From an uncultured Ilumatobacter sp. (GTDB taxonomy: Bacteria > Actinomycetota > Acidimicrobiia > Acidimicrobiales > Ilumatobacteraceae), in NCBI GenBank assembly GCA_937905835.1, contig CALCXK010000127.1, positions 36,893-100,892 of the forward strand: a DNA stretch of 64,000 bases, written 5' to 3'. This document shows, piece by piece, positions 6,650-15,589 of the stretch. How positions within the stretch are numbered: position 1 is the first letter of the stretch; each line of letters begins with the position of its first letter. The position numbers and the translations under genes are program-made. The notes beneath the pieces were generated by a model. That model saw nothing but the letters and a program-made list of their open reading frames with translations. It was not told the DNA's origin and did no database searches.

Positions 6650-9247
6650 TTACGGGACGACGATTGTGCGTTCGGTGAGGTTGGGGTCGGCAGCAATCTG
6701 TTTGGCGGTGAATGCGACGTCACGCCAGTTCTTCTCGCTGAACCGATTTGTTTGTTGCTCGAACAGCGGCGACGTGCGGTCACCGGTCTGGCCGTACGCG
6801 GTGATCGCCCATGCCTGCACGCTGTCACCGGAGTAGTCGACGGCGAGCATGAAGCTCGACCCAAAGTTGACCGGGGCGCCTTCGCCGCGGAGTGCACTGC
6901 CGGGTGCGACGGCAACACCACGCGCCAGTGATGGCTCGGAACTCGAGTTGTTGCTGCTCCACTTCACGACATTGGTGACACCGTCGACGTCGGTGCCGCC
7001 GTGCAGCGGGATGCGAATCCCGGAGCGCTCGGTGAACTGTGCTGCGCCGAGTGATGCCCCGACCGCAAACCCGGCCTTGGTCAATGTCTGGACTGCCCGA
7101 GCGATGGCTTGGAGGACTGGGTCACCGTTGCCGATCGCAGCGGGAGTGGCAGGGACTCCGGGGGTGACGGTGGGGCGGGCCGGATCGAATTCGTCGCCGA
7201 AGAGCACGCCGGTCGCGGTGCGATCGGCATTGGTGAAGCGGGTCATCACCTCGCGCCAAAGTAGCGGGCCGGAGCTTGCGAGGTCGTAGCGACCGTCCCA
7301 GACCGACAGCACGTCGCAGGCGGCCGAGATGTCGACGATTTCGGCGGGCAATGCAACCGTCTCATCATCGGTGAGGACTGCGACGACTTCGATCAGCGGA
7401 TTGGCGATGCATCGATCGACGGCATTGGAGCGCAGCAGGAGTGCTGTCTGGGCGCGATTGTCAAAGACCGCGTCGCGAAGTTCGAGGCCGGAGAAGTTAC
7501 CGTCGTTGCCGGAGAGGCCAAGCCGGTTGTCTGATGCGAGTATGGCGGCGTTTTGCCGGGAACGCATCGACAGCGGAGTGTTCTGTTCGCCGTGGAGGAT
7601 CGAGAAGTCGCCGGTGGTGGTGAATTCGTCGCTCGACACCCAGAAGCTGTCGTTGGCGTTGAAGACGTAGTCGCTCCGTTCGACCATGGGCATCTCGCTG
7701 AACGGCACAAGCCCGTCGTCGCGAGCACCGGGAACGATTTCCCATGCGAGCCGGCTGTCGGCTCCATCGAGGAGGACAACGCCGTTGTCGTACCCAATTT
7801 GAGTGATCGGATCGTTGAACAGCTTGGCGAGGTACAGCTGCTCGCCTTCGGCGGAGAGGTTTGGCGTGGCAGAGGTATCGGCGTACCAGACTCGCCCGTC
7901 GGCTCCCGTGGCGACTGTGTTGAACAGTGGGACGCCTTGGTGTTCTTCGAAGACGGCTTGCAGTTCATCGAGGCTCTGTACGCCGATCATGTCGTGGTAC
8001 TGCTCAATGAACTCGTCGTTATTGATGTTCGCGTCGCGGAAGGTGAGGACTGCTGAGTCAGTCCAGCCGAGGCCGGGGAAGTCGATGATTGGGCCGTACT
8101 CGCTGCGCCACAGGGTGCGTGTTTCTTTGTCGACCGAGCCGTCGGCACGCAAGATCGAGATGGTGAAGTCGGTCGATGTCATTGGACGGGACTCACCATC
8201 AACGAGATACGACGTGCGTGACTCGGGATCGAGTGTCAAGAGATAGGCCGTCAGCCGCTTGCCAGCTGAAACAGTGTGGGTCCACGCGACTCCCTCGGTG
8301 AACCCAATTCCGATGCCCGGCAGACCGAGGAGTTGTGCGCCGTAGATATCGACCTCACCCGGAACGGTGAGGTGTACTTCAGCAAATCGGAGTTCGCCTT
8401 CCCAGGGGAAGTGTGGGTTGGCGACGAGCAGTCCGCCGGTACCTGACGCCGTGCGTTCTTTGCCGACGGCCCATCCGTTACTGCCGAGGTCGATCGGCTC
8501 GAGCACCGAGAAATCTGGGGCGGCATCATCGATAGCATCGGCGGGCTTGGCCGGGGCGAATCCACGGACTTCGTCAGCAACAGGAGGCTGCGCCGACGGG
8601 ATGAATTCGGCGAACCGGGCACTGCTGGCGAGCAGGGCGATCGACCGTGCGTACACGTAGACCTCGACCGGCTGGACCGGTCGAACCCAGGCAGCGCCGT
8701 TGCACCAGCCGGTGAGACCATCGTCGCCTCGGTCGGCGAGGAGGGCGTTCCAACCTTCGGCGAATGCCTCGAACTGCGTGACCACGTCGCTCGAAGCGTC
8801 GTTGTAGTCATCCGTAGCGATGCTGGCGATGTCGATAGCCCGCCAGGCGAAGTCGCTCTCGGTGTTGCGCCCGTTGTCGCCAGGCCCCAGGTTCTCCGAC
8901 CGGACGCCGTACACCTTGAGAATCTGATCGACAAGTGTGCAGCCGTGGTCTTGCGCGCTGACGAATCCTTGGCCGTAGGCCACGCTTTCCAGATCGTTAC
9001 CAATGATGTGCGGCACGCCGTCGGTCGTTCGGCGAATCGTCACCTGGAGTCGAGGGGGAACCAGGGTGGTGGTCGTCGTCGTCGTCGTCGTTGTCGTGGT
9101 GGTGGATGTACTCGTGGTTGTCGTATCGCCCGATGTCGGCAGCGGGATCGACCCGGGGCCGTCGCCAGGGGTGCACGCTGCCGCGAACAGTACTCCGACG
9201 ATCGCCAAGGCCTTCCAACGCACTCGTGCAATAGTGCCAGAAGACAC
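6650..9247 (-). CDS. Secreted lipoprotein penicillin-acylase-family Ntn hydrolase
   Basis: This 865-residue protein has a lipoprotein signal peptide (LFAAACTPG, Cys25), then a low-complexity Thr tract at about residues 41-61, then a penicillin acylase domain. The Ntn nucleophile is Ser256 in DLGSNGWAVG, where autocatalytic cleavage separates the alpha and beta chains in this family. NPHFPWEG and GVAWTHTVSAG downstream are typical. Family members hydrolyse the amide bond of penicillins, acyl-homoserine lactones or other N-acyl compounds; the substrate here cannot be predicted. The start is GTG at 9247. Pro/Thr linkers of this kind usually hold a lipid-anchored enzyme away from the membrane. 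Confidence 0.88.
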   Translation of the reverse strand: MSSGTIARVRWKALAIVGVLFAAACTPGDGPGSIPLPTSGDTTTTSTSTTTTTTTTTTTTTLVPPRLQVTIRRTTDGVPHIIGNDLESVAYGQGFVSAQDHGCTLVDQILKVYGVRSENLGPGDNGRNTESDFAWRAIDIASIATDDYNDASSDVVTQFEAFAEGWNALLADRGDDGLTGWCNGAAWVRPVQPVEVYVYARSIALLASSARFAEFIPSAQPPVADEVRGFAPAKPADAIDDAAPDFSVLEPIDLGSNGWAVGKERTASGTGGLLVANPHFPWEGELRFAEVHLTVPGEVDIYGAQLLGLPGIGIGFTEGVAWTHTVSAGKRLTAYLLTLDPESRTSYLVDGESRPMTSTDFTISILRADGSVDKETRTLWRSEYGPIIDFPGLGWTDSAVLTFRDANINNDEFIEQYHDMIGVQSLDELQAVFEEHQGVPLFNTVATGADGRVWYADTSATPNLSAEGEQLYLAKLFNDPITQIGYDNGVVLLDGADSRLAWEIVPGARDDGLVPFSEMPMVERSDYVFNANDSFWVSSDEFTTTGDFSILHGEQNTPLSMRSRQNAAILASDNRLGLSGNDGNFSGLELRDAVFDNRAQTALLLRSNAVDRCIANPLIEVVAVLTDDETVALPAEIVDISAACDVLSVWDGRYDLASSGPLLWREVMTRFTNADRTATGVLFGDEFDPARPTVTPGVPATPAAIGNGDPVLQAIARAVQTLTKAGFAVGASLGAAQFTERSGIRIPLHGGTDVDGVTNVVKWSSNNSSSEPSLARGVAVAPGSALRGEGAPVNFGSSFMLAVDYSGDSVQAWAITAYGQTGDRTSPLFEQQTNRFSEKNWRDVAFTAKQIAADPNLTERTIVVP

Positions 9248-9327
9248 GTCGAGATCTGCATTGAAGATCCCCGTTTACCGGAATTTCTTCACTGAGCCGG
9301 GCATTTCGGGCGACTATCCTGGAGAGC

Positions 9328-11055
9328 GTGACGGTTCTGCGTGTCGCCCTTGCCCAACTCAACCCAACGGTCGGTGATCTCGACGGCAACCTCGCGAAGC
9401 TGATTGAGGCCTACGGCCAAGCCGAGCAAGCCGGATGCGACATCGTTGCGTTCCCCGAACTGTCGGTCACCGGATATCCGCCGGAGGATCTCGTGATGAA
9501 GCCGGGGTTCGTCGCCGACAACCGCGTGGCGCTTGAATCCTTTGCTGCCGCGACGGGCGAGTGCGTCGCCGTCGTCGGGTTCGTCGACCAGGACCGAGAT
9601 CTCTACAACGCTGCGGCGGTGTGTGTTGGCGGCGAGGTCGTTGGGATCTATCACAAGCGTTTGTTGCCCAACACCACCGTGTTCGACGAACAGCGTTACT
9701 TCACGGCCGGCTACGACTCCGACCCCCTCGAGCTGTTCGTGATTGGTGGCGTGAAGGTTGGCGTGTCGATCTGCGAAGACATTTGGAGCCCGTTCGGTCC
9801 GCTCGCCGAACAAGCGGCGGCAGGCGCCGAGGTCAACATCAACATCAACGGTTCGCCGTTCCGCGCCGAGAAGGACTCGGTGCGCGAGCTGCTCGTGTCG
9901 ACGCGTGCCGCCGACTCGCACTGCGCCGTCGTCTACGTCAATCAGGTCGGTGGTCAAGACGAGTTGGTCTTTGACGGCGGTTCGTTCGCCGTCGACCACA
10001 AAGGGACGCTGCTGGCCAGATCGCCGCAGTTCGTCGAAGACATCACGATCGTCGACGTTCCCGTACCGCCGGTGTACCGCAAGCGTCTGCTTGACCCGCG
10101 AGGGCGCGTGACGAACGCACTGCTGCCGACCATCGAGATCTCCAGTGAGCCGCGCCGTGCCGCTGCGCCGACCGTGCCGCTACTGGCGCCGATCACCGAG
10201 CCACTGAGCGCCGACAAGGAGTTGTACGACGCACTGGTGCTCGGCACCCGTGACTACTGCCAGAAGAACGGTTTCAGCGACGTGGTCATCGGTCTGTCGG
10301 GTGGCATCGACTCGACGATCGTGGCCTGCATTGCGGCCGACGCCCTCGGCCCGGAGCACGTCCACGGTGTGTCGATGCCATCGCGCTATTCGAGCGATCA
10401 CTCGAAGTCCGATGCGGCGAAGCTCGCTGAGAACCTTGGGATCGACTATCGGACCATCTCCATCGAGCCGGCCTTCGCGGCGTATCAGGAGATGCTCAGC
10501 GACGCCTTCGAGGGTCGTGACGTCGGGTTGACTTACGAGAACATTCAGAGCCGGTGTCGCGGTCAGTTGCTCATGGCGCTGTCGAACGAGTTCGGTTGGA
10601 TGGTGCTGACCACTGGCAACAAGAGCGAGATGGCCGTCGGATATTTCACGATTTATGGCGACTCGGTCGGCGGTTACGCCATGATCAAGGACGTCCTCAA
10701 GCTTCGTGTGTACGAGCTGTGCCGCTATGTCAACGAAGCGGCTGGGCGCGAAGTGATCCCGGTGGGCGTGATCACCAAGCCGCCGTCCGCCGAGCTTCGG
10801 CCTGACCAGCGTGACGACGATTCGCTGCCGCCGTATGAGGTGCTCGACCCGATCCTTGAGCTGTACGTCGAGCAGGACCGTACCGCTGGCGAGATTGTCG
10901 AACTCGGTCACGACGAAGGAATGGTGCGACGCATTACCCGGCTCGTTGACATCGCCGAATACAAGCGCCGTCAGTGCCCGCCCGGCGTTATCGTGAGCGC
11001 CAAAGCCTTCGGCCGCGACCGACGCCTTCCCATCACCCACGCATACCGCGGCTGA
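9328..11055 (+). CDS. nadE: Glutamine-dependent NAD+ synthetase
   Basis: This 575-residue two-domain enzyme performs the last step of NAD synthesis (deamido-NAD to NAD). The N-terminal nitrilase-type glutaminase has the triad E44 (FPELS), K110 (YHKRLLPN) and C149 (SICEDIW). The C-terminal synthetase has the ATP pyrophosphatase loop SGGIDS (324-329). TTGNKSEMAVGY and RPDQRDDDSLPPYEVLD further down are also typical. The GTG start at 9328 lies 7 nt after a TATCCT -10 box (9315-9320), which points to a leaderless transcript. A hairpin follows the stop codon. Confidence 0.95.
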   Translation: MTVLRVALAQLNPTVGDLDGNLAKLIEAYGQAEQAGCDIVAFPELSVTGYPPEDLVMKPGFVADNRVALESFAAATGECVAVVGFVDQDRDLYNAAAVCVGGEVVGIYHKRLLPNTTVFDEQRYFTAGYDSDPLELFVIGGVKVGVSICEDIWSPFGPLAEQAAAGAEVNININGSPFRAEKDSVRELLVSTRAADSHCAVVYVNQVGGQDELVFDGGSFAVDHKGTLLARSPQFVEDITIVDVPVPPVYRKRLLDPRGRVTNALLPTIEISSEPRRAAAPTVPLLAPITEPLSADKELYDALVLGTRDYCQKNGFSDVVIGLSGGIDSTIVACIAADALGPEHVHGVSMPSRYSSDHSKSDAAKLAENLGIDYRTISIEPAFAAYQEMLSDAFEGRDVGLTYENIQSRCRGQLLMALSNEFGWMVLTTGNKSEMAVGYFTIYGDSVGGYAMIKDVLKLRVYELCRYVNEAAGREVIPVGVITKPPSAELRPDQRDDDSLPPYEVLDPILELYVEQDRTAGEIVELGHDEGMVRRITRLVDIAEYKRRQCPPGVIVSAKAFGRDRRLPITHAYRG

Positions 11056-11065
11056 TTCTGAATTG

Positions 11066-11089
11066 CCGAGCACGGTGAACGTTGCTCGG
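11066..11089 (+). terminator. Hairpin after nadE
   Basis: CCGAGCA (11066-11072) pairs with TGCTCGG (11083-11089) across 10 nt, 11 nt after the nadE stop. There is no T run. It is a possible U-tract-free terminator. Confidence 0.35.
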
Positions 11090-11187
11090 ACTTCACCAAA
11101 GAGAGCATTGCCATCACTCAGACGGTTGGTGCAATGTGTGAACGATCCGATCCGGCCGCCAGCCGCCTGATCGGCGATGCTGGAACA

Positions 11188-11925
11188 GTGATCACATATG
11201 ACGACGACCTTCGCTCCCGGATCGAACGGAATCTCGCGGCGCACGATCGTCTGGAGCTTGCGCTCGATGGTCGCCGTCATGCCGCCGTAGCCGTTCTCAT
11301 CGTCGACTCCGAGCACGGTTCGGATCGTGTCGATGCGCATCCGTCGACCGACGATGGGATGTCGAAGATTCCCGCAGCCGATGACATCGCACACCTTCTC
11401 GACGGTCGTATGGAAGGTGTGGCCGGTGGTGCGGCCTTCGTCCTCTGCCGCCGAGCGGTTCGACTGAATACCCATTCGGCGCAGTGGGCGCTCCCAGGTG
11501 GCCGTGTCGACGTCGGCGAAACCGTGATCGAAGCGGCACTGCGTGAGACCGATGAGGAAGTTGGGGTGCGGCTGCCGGAGTCAGCGGTGCTTGGGCTCCT
11601 CGACGACTACGCGACTCGATCGGGCTATGTGATGACACCGGTGGTCATGTGGGGTGGGGCCGACCTGGTGCTCGAACCGAGCCCCGACGAGGTGCTCGCG
11701 GCCTACCGCATCGGCCTGCACGAGTTGTGTCGTGACGACTCGCCGCGCTTCGTCAAAATCCCCGAGAGCGACCGGCCCGTCGTGCAGGTTCCGCTGAGTG
11801 GCGACCTGATTCACGCGCCGACTGGTGCAGTGATCTTGCAGTTCCGCTGGGTCGGACTCGAAGGCAAGATCGGCGACAGCTGTCGAGTCAATGAGTTCGA
11901 GCAGCCCGTCTTCGCCTGGTGCTGA
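11188..11925 (+). CDS. Nudix hydrolase (CoA pyrophosphatase-like)
   Basis: A complete Nudix box is visible (GGRVDVGET then AALRETDEEVGV), preceded by RLNTHSAQWALPGG, the arrangement seen in Nudt7/CoAse-type pyrophosphatases. These enzymes split NDP-X substrates, often CoA derivatives. The frame is open from 11134. The GTG at 11188 is preferred because the encoded DDDLRSRIERNLAAHDRL resembles family N-termini, giving 245 residues, but no clear ribosome-binding site decides it. The stop lies 3 bp from the convergent dut stop. Substrate is inferred from family only. Confidence 0.75.
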   Translation: MITYDDDLRSRIERNLAAHDRLELALDGRRHAAVAVLIVDSEHGSDRVDAHPSTDDGMSKIPAADDIAHLLDGRMEGVAGGAAFVLCRRAVRLNTHSAQWALPGGRVDVGETVIEAALRETDEEVGVRLPESAVLGLLDDYATRSGYVMTPVVMWGGADLVLEPSPDEVLAAYRIGLHELCRDDSPRFVKIPESDRPVVQVPLSGDLIHAPTGAVILQFRWVGLEGKIGDSCRVNEFEQPVFAWC

Positions 11926-11928
11926 GGA

Positions 11929-12369
11929 TCAGGTGCCTGAGTGGCCGAAGCCGCCGCCGCGGTCTTGGCCGTCCAAGTTGTCGGTGACTTGCCACTCGAC
12001 GTGTTCGATCTTCTGGATCACCAACTGGGCGACGCGGTCGCCTTTGATGAGTGAGTAATCGGTGTTCGGGTCCGTGTTGAGGAGGATGACCTTGATCTCA
12101 CCGCGGTAGGCGGAGTCAATCAGGCCGGGCGCGTTGACGACGCTGATGCCGTGCTTGATGGCCATGCCGCTCCGCGGGAGAACAAAGCCGCCGAAGCCGA
12201 TCGGAATGGCGATCGAGATGCCGGTTGGGACGAGCGCACGACCGCCGCCAGCGGAAATCGTCGCGTCCTCAGCGGCGTACAGGTCAAGGCCGGCGTCGCC
12301 CTCGTGGGCATACTGCGGCAGCGGCAGGTTGGGGTCGAGTTGAACGATCGGAATCGGTAGCGAGCTCAC
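11929..12369 (-). CDS. dut: Deoxyuridine 5'-triphosphate nucleotidohydrolase
   Basis: This 146-residue trimeric dUTPase hydrolyses dUTP to dUMP and pyrophosphate, keeping uracil out of DNA and supplying dTMP synthesis. The five conserved motifs are present: HEGDAGLDLYA, PRSGMA, GLIDSAYRGEI, GDRVAQLVI, and the C-terminal glycine-rich arm GGGFGHSGT that closes on the substrate. The start is GTG at 12369. A TACGCT -10 box lies 8 nt upstream on the minus strand, consistent with leaderless expression. RSGMAIKHG differs slightly from the more common RSGLA form but keeps the key residues. Confidence 0.95.
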   Translation of the reverse strand: MSSLPIPIVQLDPNLPLPQYAHEGDAGLDLYAAEDATISAGGGRALVPTGISIAIPIGFGGFVLPRSGMAIKHGISVVNAPGLIDSAYRGEIKVILLNTDPNTDYSLIKGDRVAQLVIQKIEHVEWQVTDNLDGQDRGGGFGHSGT

Positions 12370-12462
12370 GACACAGCAGCGTAGAGCAGCTCAGGTCGAT
12401 GCGAGACCTGCATGTTCAGACGTTAGGTCGACGGCATGCCCCGGACAGGGAACGTTTAGCGG

Positions 12463-12513
12463 CGCCTCCTAGGCTGCTACACGTGGTAACTCGACCGTTC
12501 TTTCTGGGAGGCG
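12463..12513 (+). promoter_or_regulatory. Candidate occluding hairpin over the selA ribosome-binding site
   Basis: CGCCTCC (12463-12469) is complementary to GGAGGCG (12507-12513), and the latter contains the selA Shine-Dalgarno sequence. If both arms are transcribed they could mask the ribosome-binding site. A TAGGCT at 12470-12475 may itself be the -10 box, which would exclude the first arm from the RNA. Confidence 0.25.
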
Positions 12514-12517
12514 GCAC

Positions 12518-13807
12518 ATGACTGCGCCTTCCCGTCCACCGTCGGTGGACAAACTCGCCCGCTCACTGAAGGCCACGGGTCTCCCGCACCCGATCCTCGT
12601 CGACATTGCCCGAGCGGCGATCAACGCGGGTGATGACGAATCGGCGGCCGTACGAGCCGAGCAGTTTCGGCGCACCTTGGTGACACCGGTGGTCAACGCA
12701 ACTGGCGTCCTCCTCCACACGAACCTTGGCCGGGCACCGCTCGCCCATCAGCAGGCAGCCGTGGCGCAGACCATCGAGTTCGACCTGTCGACCGGTCAGC
12801 GAGGATCGCGCCAGGCCGCGGTCGGCCAACTCTTCGCCCGGCTGTGCGGCGCCGAGAAGGCAATGGTTGTCAACAACAACGCGGCTGCGGTGTTGCTCGT
12901 CGTCGCGGCGCTCGCTGCAGGGCGTGATGTGCCAGTCAGCCGAGGTGAGAGCGTCGAGATCGGTGGATCTTTTCGTGTCCCCGAAGTGATCGAACAGTCT
13001 GGCGCCCGACTCGTCGACGTCGGCACCACCAACCGCACCCGAGTCGCCGACTACGCGAAAGCGATCGCCCGCCCTGATGTCGACGCTGCGATGGTGCTCA
13101 AGGTCCACCCGAGCAACTTTCGGGTGGAGGGTTTCGTCGAAGAGACGTCGATTGCCGACCTGGCGACGCTTGACGTGCCGGTGGTTGCCGATATTGGCAG
13201 CGGCCTTGTCGACGCCACATGTCCTTGGCTGCCTGGAGCGCCGCCGGCGTGGCTGGCTGGCGAACCGGCCGCTGTGCAGGCCATTGCCGACGGAGCTGAC
13301 TTGATCACGTTCAGCGGCGACAAGCTGCTGGGTGGCCCGCAGGCCGGGATCATCGCCGGTCGTGCTGACCTCGTTGATCAGTGCTTGCGTCATCCGCTTG
13401 CCCGGGCGCTGCGCCCCGGAGGGCTGGTGCTCACCGCGCTCCAAACAACTGCGCTCACCTATCTGGACAAGCGTGCGGCGACCGATATCGCGTTCTGGAA
13501 GATGGTCGCCACCCCGATTGTCGAGCTCCAAGCGCGTGCCGAGGCGATCGTCGATGCCATCCGGTTGACGCATCCGAGCGCACGGGTTGAGTCGACTGAA
13601 GCATTGCCGGGTGCGGGCTCTGCCCCTGGCGTCACGATGCCCTCCGTCGGCGTGGTGATCGACGGCGACCTCCTCGAATCGCTCCGGCAGTTCGCCACGC
13701 CGGTGATCGCGCGTTCGCGTGGCGACCGGACATCGCTTGACCTTCGCTCAATTGATCCCGCCGACGATCGGATCGTGATCGATGCATTGCTGGCGGCTGG
13801 CGGATGA
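12518..13807 (+). CDS. selA: L-seryl-tRNA(Sec) selenium transferase
   Basis: This 429-residue PLP enzyme converts seryl-tRNA(Sec) to selenocysteyl-tRNA(Sec) using selenophosphate. Family motifs are NATGVLLHTNLGRAPL (60-75), VVNNNAAAVLL, and the PLP-binding lysine K269 in TFSGDKLLGGPQAG. The ATG follows a strong GGGAGG ribosome-binding site. It overlaps selB by 4 nt (ATGA), so the two are translationally coupled. The cognate tRNA-Sec is in the same window at 49642. selD, which supplies selenophosphate, is not in the window. Confidence 0.95.
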   Translation: MTAPSRPPSVDKLARSLKATGLPHPILVDIARAAINAGDDESAAVRAEQFRRTLVTPVVNATGVLLHTNLGRAPLAHQQAAVAQTIEFDLSTGQRGSRQAAVGQLFARLCGAEKAMVVNNNAAAVLLVVAALAAGRDVPVSRGESVEIGGSFRVPEVIEQSGARLVDVGTTNRTRVADYAKAIARPDVDAAMVLKVHPSNFRVEGFVEETSIADLATLDVPVVADIGSGLVDATCPWLPGAPPAWLAGEPAAVQAIADGADLITFSGDKLLGGPQAGIIAGRADLVDQCLRHPLARALRPGGLVLTALQTTALTYLDKRAATDIAFWKMVATPIVELQARAEAIVDAIRLTHPSARVESTEALPGAGSAPGVTMPSVGVVIDGDLLESLRQFATPVIARSRGDRTSLDLRSIDPADDRIVIDALLAAGG

Positions 13808-15522
13808 CGGTTATCGCAACGGCTGGGCACGTCGATCACGGCAAGTCGTCGCTCGTCCAGTCGCTTACCGGCACCGATCCTGACCGCCTCGAAGAAGAAA
13901 AACGACGCGGGTTAACCATCGACCTCGGCTTTGCCCACATGGTGTTGCCCTCGGGCGCTGAACTGAGCTTCATCGACGTGCCTGGGCACGTGAAGTTCCT
14001 CCGCAACATGCTCGCCGGAGTCGGCGGTGTTACCGCATGCGTGTTCGTCGTCGCCGCAACCGAAGGATGGAAGCCCCAGTCCGAAGAACACCTCCGCATC
14101 CTCGAACTCCTCGGTATCGAGAACGGCATCATCGCCCTCACCAAAGTTGACCTCGTTGACGACGAGTGGCTCGGGCTTGCCGAGCTCGAAGTTGCTGAAC
14201 ACTGCGCCGGCACCTTCCTCGACGGCGCCCCGATGCTCCCGATCTCATCGACCACCGGTGCCGGCATGGACGAGATGCGCGCGGCGCTCGATGAACTCAT
14301 CGCCCGCAGCGCAGAGTCTGCAGACTGCAAGCGGCCCCGCTTGTGGCTCGACCGCGTGTTTGCCGCCAAAGGCAGCGGCACGGTCGGCACCGGCACGTTG
14401 GTGGGCGGAACGTTACGCAACGACCAACTGGTAAGCATCGAGCCGGGCGGCCATTCGGCGCGTGTCCGCACGATCCAGACTGCCGGGCGGACAGTCGACG
14501 AAATCGGCGCGGGTCATCGCGTTGCGGTCAATCTCGCCGGCGTCGACCACAACGACTTGAAACGCGGCGACGCAGTGATCGAACCCGGCCGTTGGCGGCT
14601 CACCGGCCGATTCGACGCGTCGCTGCGGGTACTCGATGCGCTCGATCACGATGTGTCGCGTCGTGGTGCGTACGTCGCCTACATCGGTTCCGGTGAGTAT
14701 GCGGTCAAGCTGCGCGTGCTCGGCGTCGAAGAACTGTCGCCCGGAAGCACCGGCGCGGTCAGGCTGTTCCTCCCGGCGGCAGTTCCGCTGCTGCCAGGCG
14801 ATCGTTTCGTCCTTCGTGAGTCCGGCCGTGACGAGACGATCGGTGGGGGAGAAGTGCTCGATATTGATCCCGTGCTGCGAGCGTCTCGCGCCGCACCCGA
14901 CCGCAGCATCGATCGATTAGTCAGCGAACGCGGATGGTTGACCATCGACGAAATCGAGCAACTCACCGGTGAGGTCGTCGACCCGGTGATCGGTGAATGG
15001 GTCACGTCGCCCGAGTCGCTCGCCGAACTGACCGAGACGGTCATTGCTCGGGTCGAAGGGGCTGGGCCTGCGGGCGTTGATCTTGCAGCATTCGACGATC
15101 GCGAGCGGGCGGTACTTTCAACCCTCGACGAGGTCGTCGTCACTGCTGGCCTCGTCCAGCCTGCTGATGGGATCGATCCGTACGAGGATCACCCGGTGCT
15201 GGCCGAACTGCTCGACGGCGGATTCATGCCACCGCCACTTGTCGACGTCGATCGCAGCGACCTTCGCGAGTTGGTTCGGCGCGGCTACGTCGTGCAGCGC
15301 GATGGGATCGGGTTTCACCGCGATGCGATCGAGGCCGCGGGGTACGTCGCTGCGGAGTTGCTCGCCGAACACGCAGATGGGTTCACAGTGGCCCAGTTCC
15401 GTGACGCCACCGGCGCCAGCCGCAAGTACGTACTGCCCCTCGTTGCCGAACTCGACGCGCGCGGAGTGACACGACGCCGCGAAGACGTCCGTATCGGCGG
15501 CCCCCGGCTTCCCCCGGTGTAG
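13804..15522 (+). CDS. selB: Selenocysteine-specific elongation factor
   Basis: This 572-residue EF-Tu-like GTPase delivers Sec-tRNA to UGA codons that carry a SECIS hairpin. G-motifs: GHVDHGKSS (8-16), the DRLEEEKRRGLTIDLGFA switch region, DVPGH and TKVD. Beta-barrel domains follow, and the C-terminal third consists of winged-helix repeats (AVLSTLDEV, ELVRRGYVV, and FTVAQFRDATGASRKYVLPLVAELD) that bind SECIS RNA in characterised SelB proteins. It is slightly shorter than E. coli SelB but complete. The start overlaps the selA stop. No in-frame-UGA selenoprotein gene was identified nearby. Confidence 0.95.
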   Translation: MTVIATAGHVDHGKSSLVQSLTGTDPDRLEEEKRRGLTIDLGFAHMVLPSGAELSFIDVPGHVKFLRNMLAGVGGVTACVFVVAATEGWKPQSEEHLRILELLGIENGIIALTKVDLVDDEWLGLAELEVAEHCAGTFLDGAPMLPISSTTGAGMDEMRAALDELIARSAESADCKRPRLWLDRVFAAKGSGTVGTGTLVGGTLRNDQLVSIEPGGHSARVRTIQTAGRTVDEIGAGHRVAVNLAGVDHNDLKRGDAVIEPGRWRLTGRFDASLRVLDALDHDVSRRGAYVAYIGSGEYAVKLRVLGVEELSPGSTGAVRLFLPAAVPLLPGDRFVLRESGRDETIGGGEVLDIDPVLRASRAAPDRSIDRLVSERGWLTIDEIEQLTGEVVDPVIGEWVTSPESLAELTETVIARVEGAGPAGVDLAAFDDRERAVLSTLDEVVVTAGLVQPADGIDPYEDHPVLAELLDGGFMPPPLVDVDRSDLRELVRRGYVVQRDGIGFHRDAIEAAGYVAAELLAEHADGFTVAQFRDATGASRKYVLPLVAELDARGVTRRREDVRIGGPRLPPV

Positions 15523-15589
15523 GGCTCGCCACGGTCGAGTGCCTGTTCGACACTGCCCTGGCCAAGGGCAAAATTGTGGGGAAGTCTGA

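Noticed and set aside
9060..9115. gtcgtcgtc repeats as a CRISPR or microsatellite array
   Set aside because: It is a trinucleotide run encoding the acylase Thr linker; there are no spacers.
9003..9377. Valine-rich plus-strand frame opposite the acylase linker
   Set aside because: It is the antisense reading of the Thr-codon tract (poly-Val) and not a protein.
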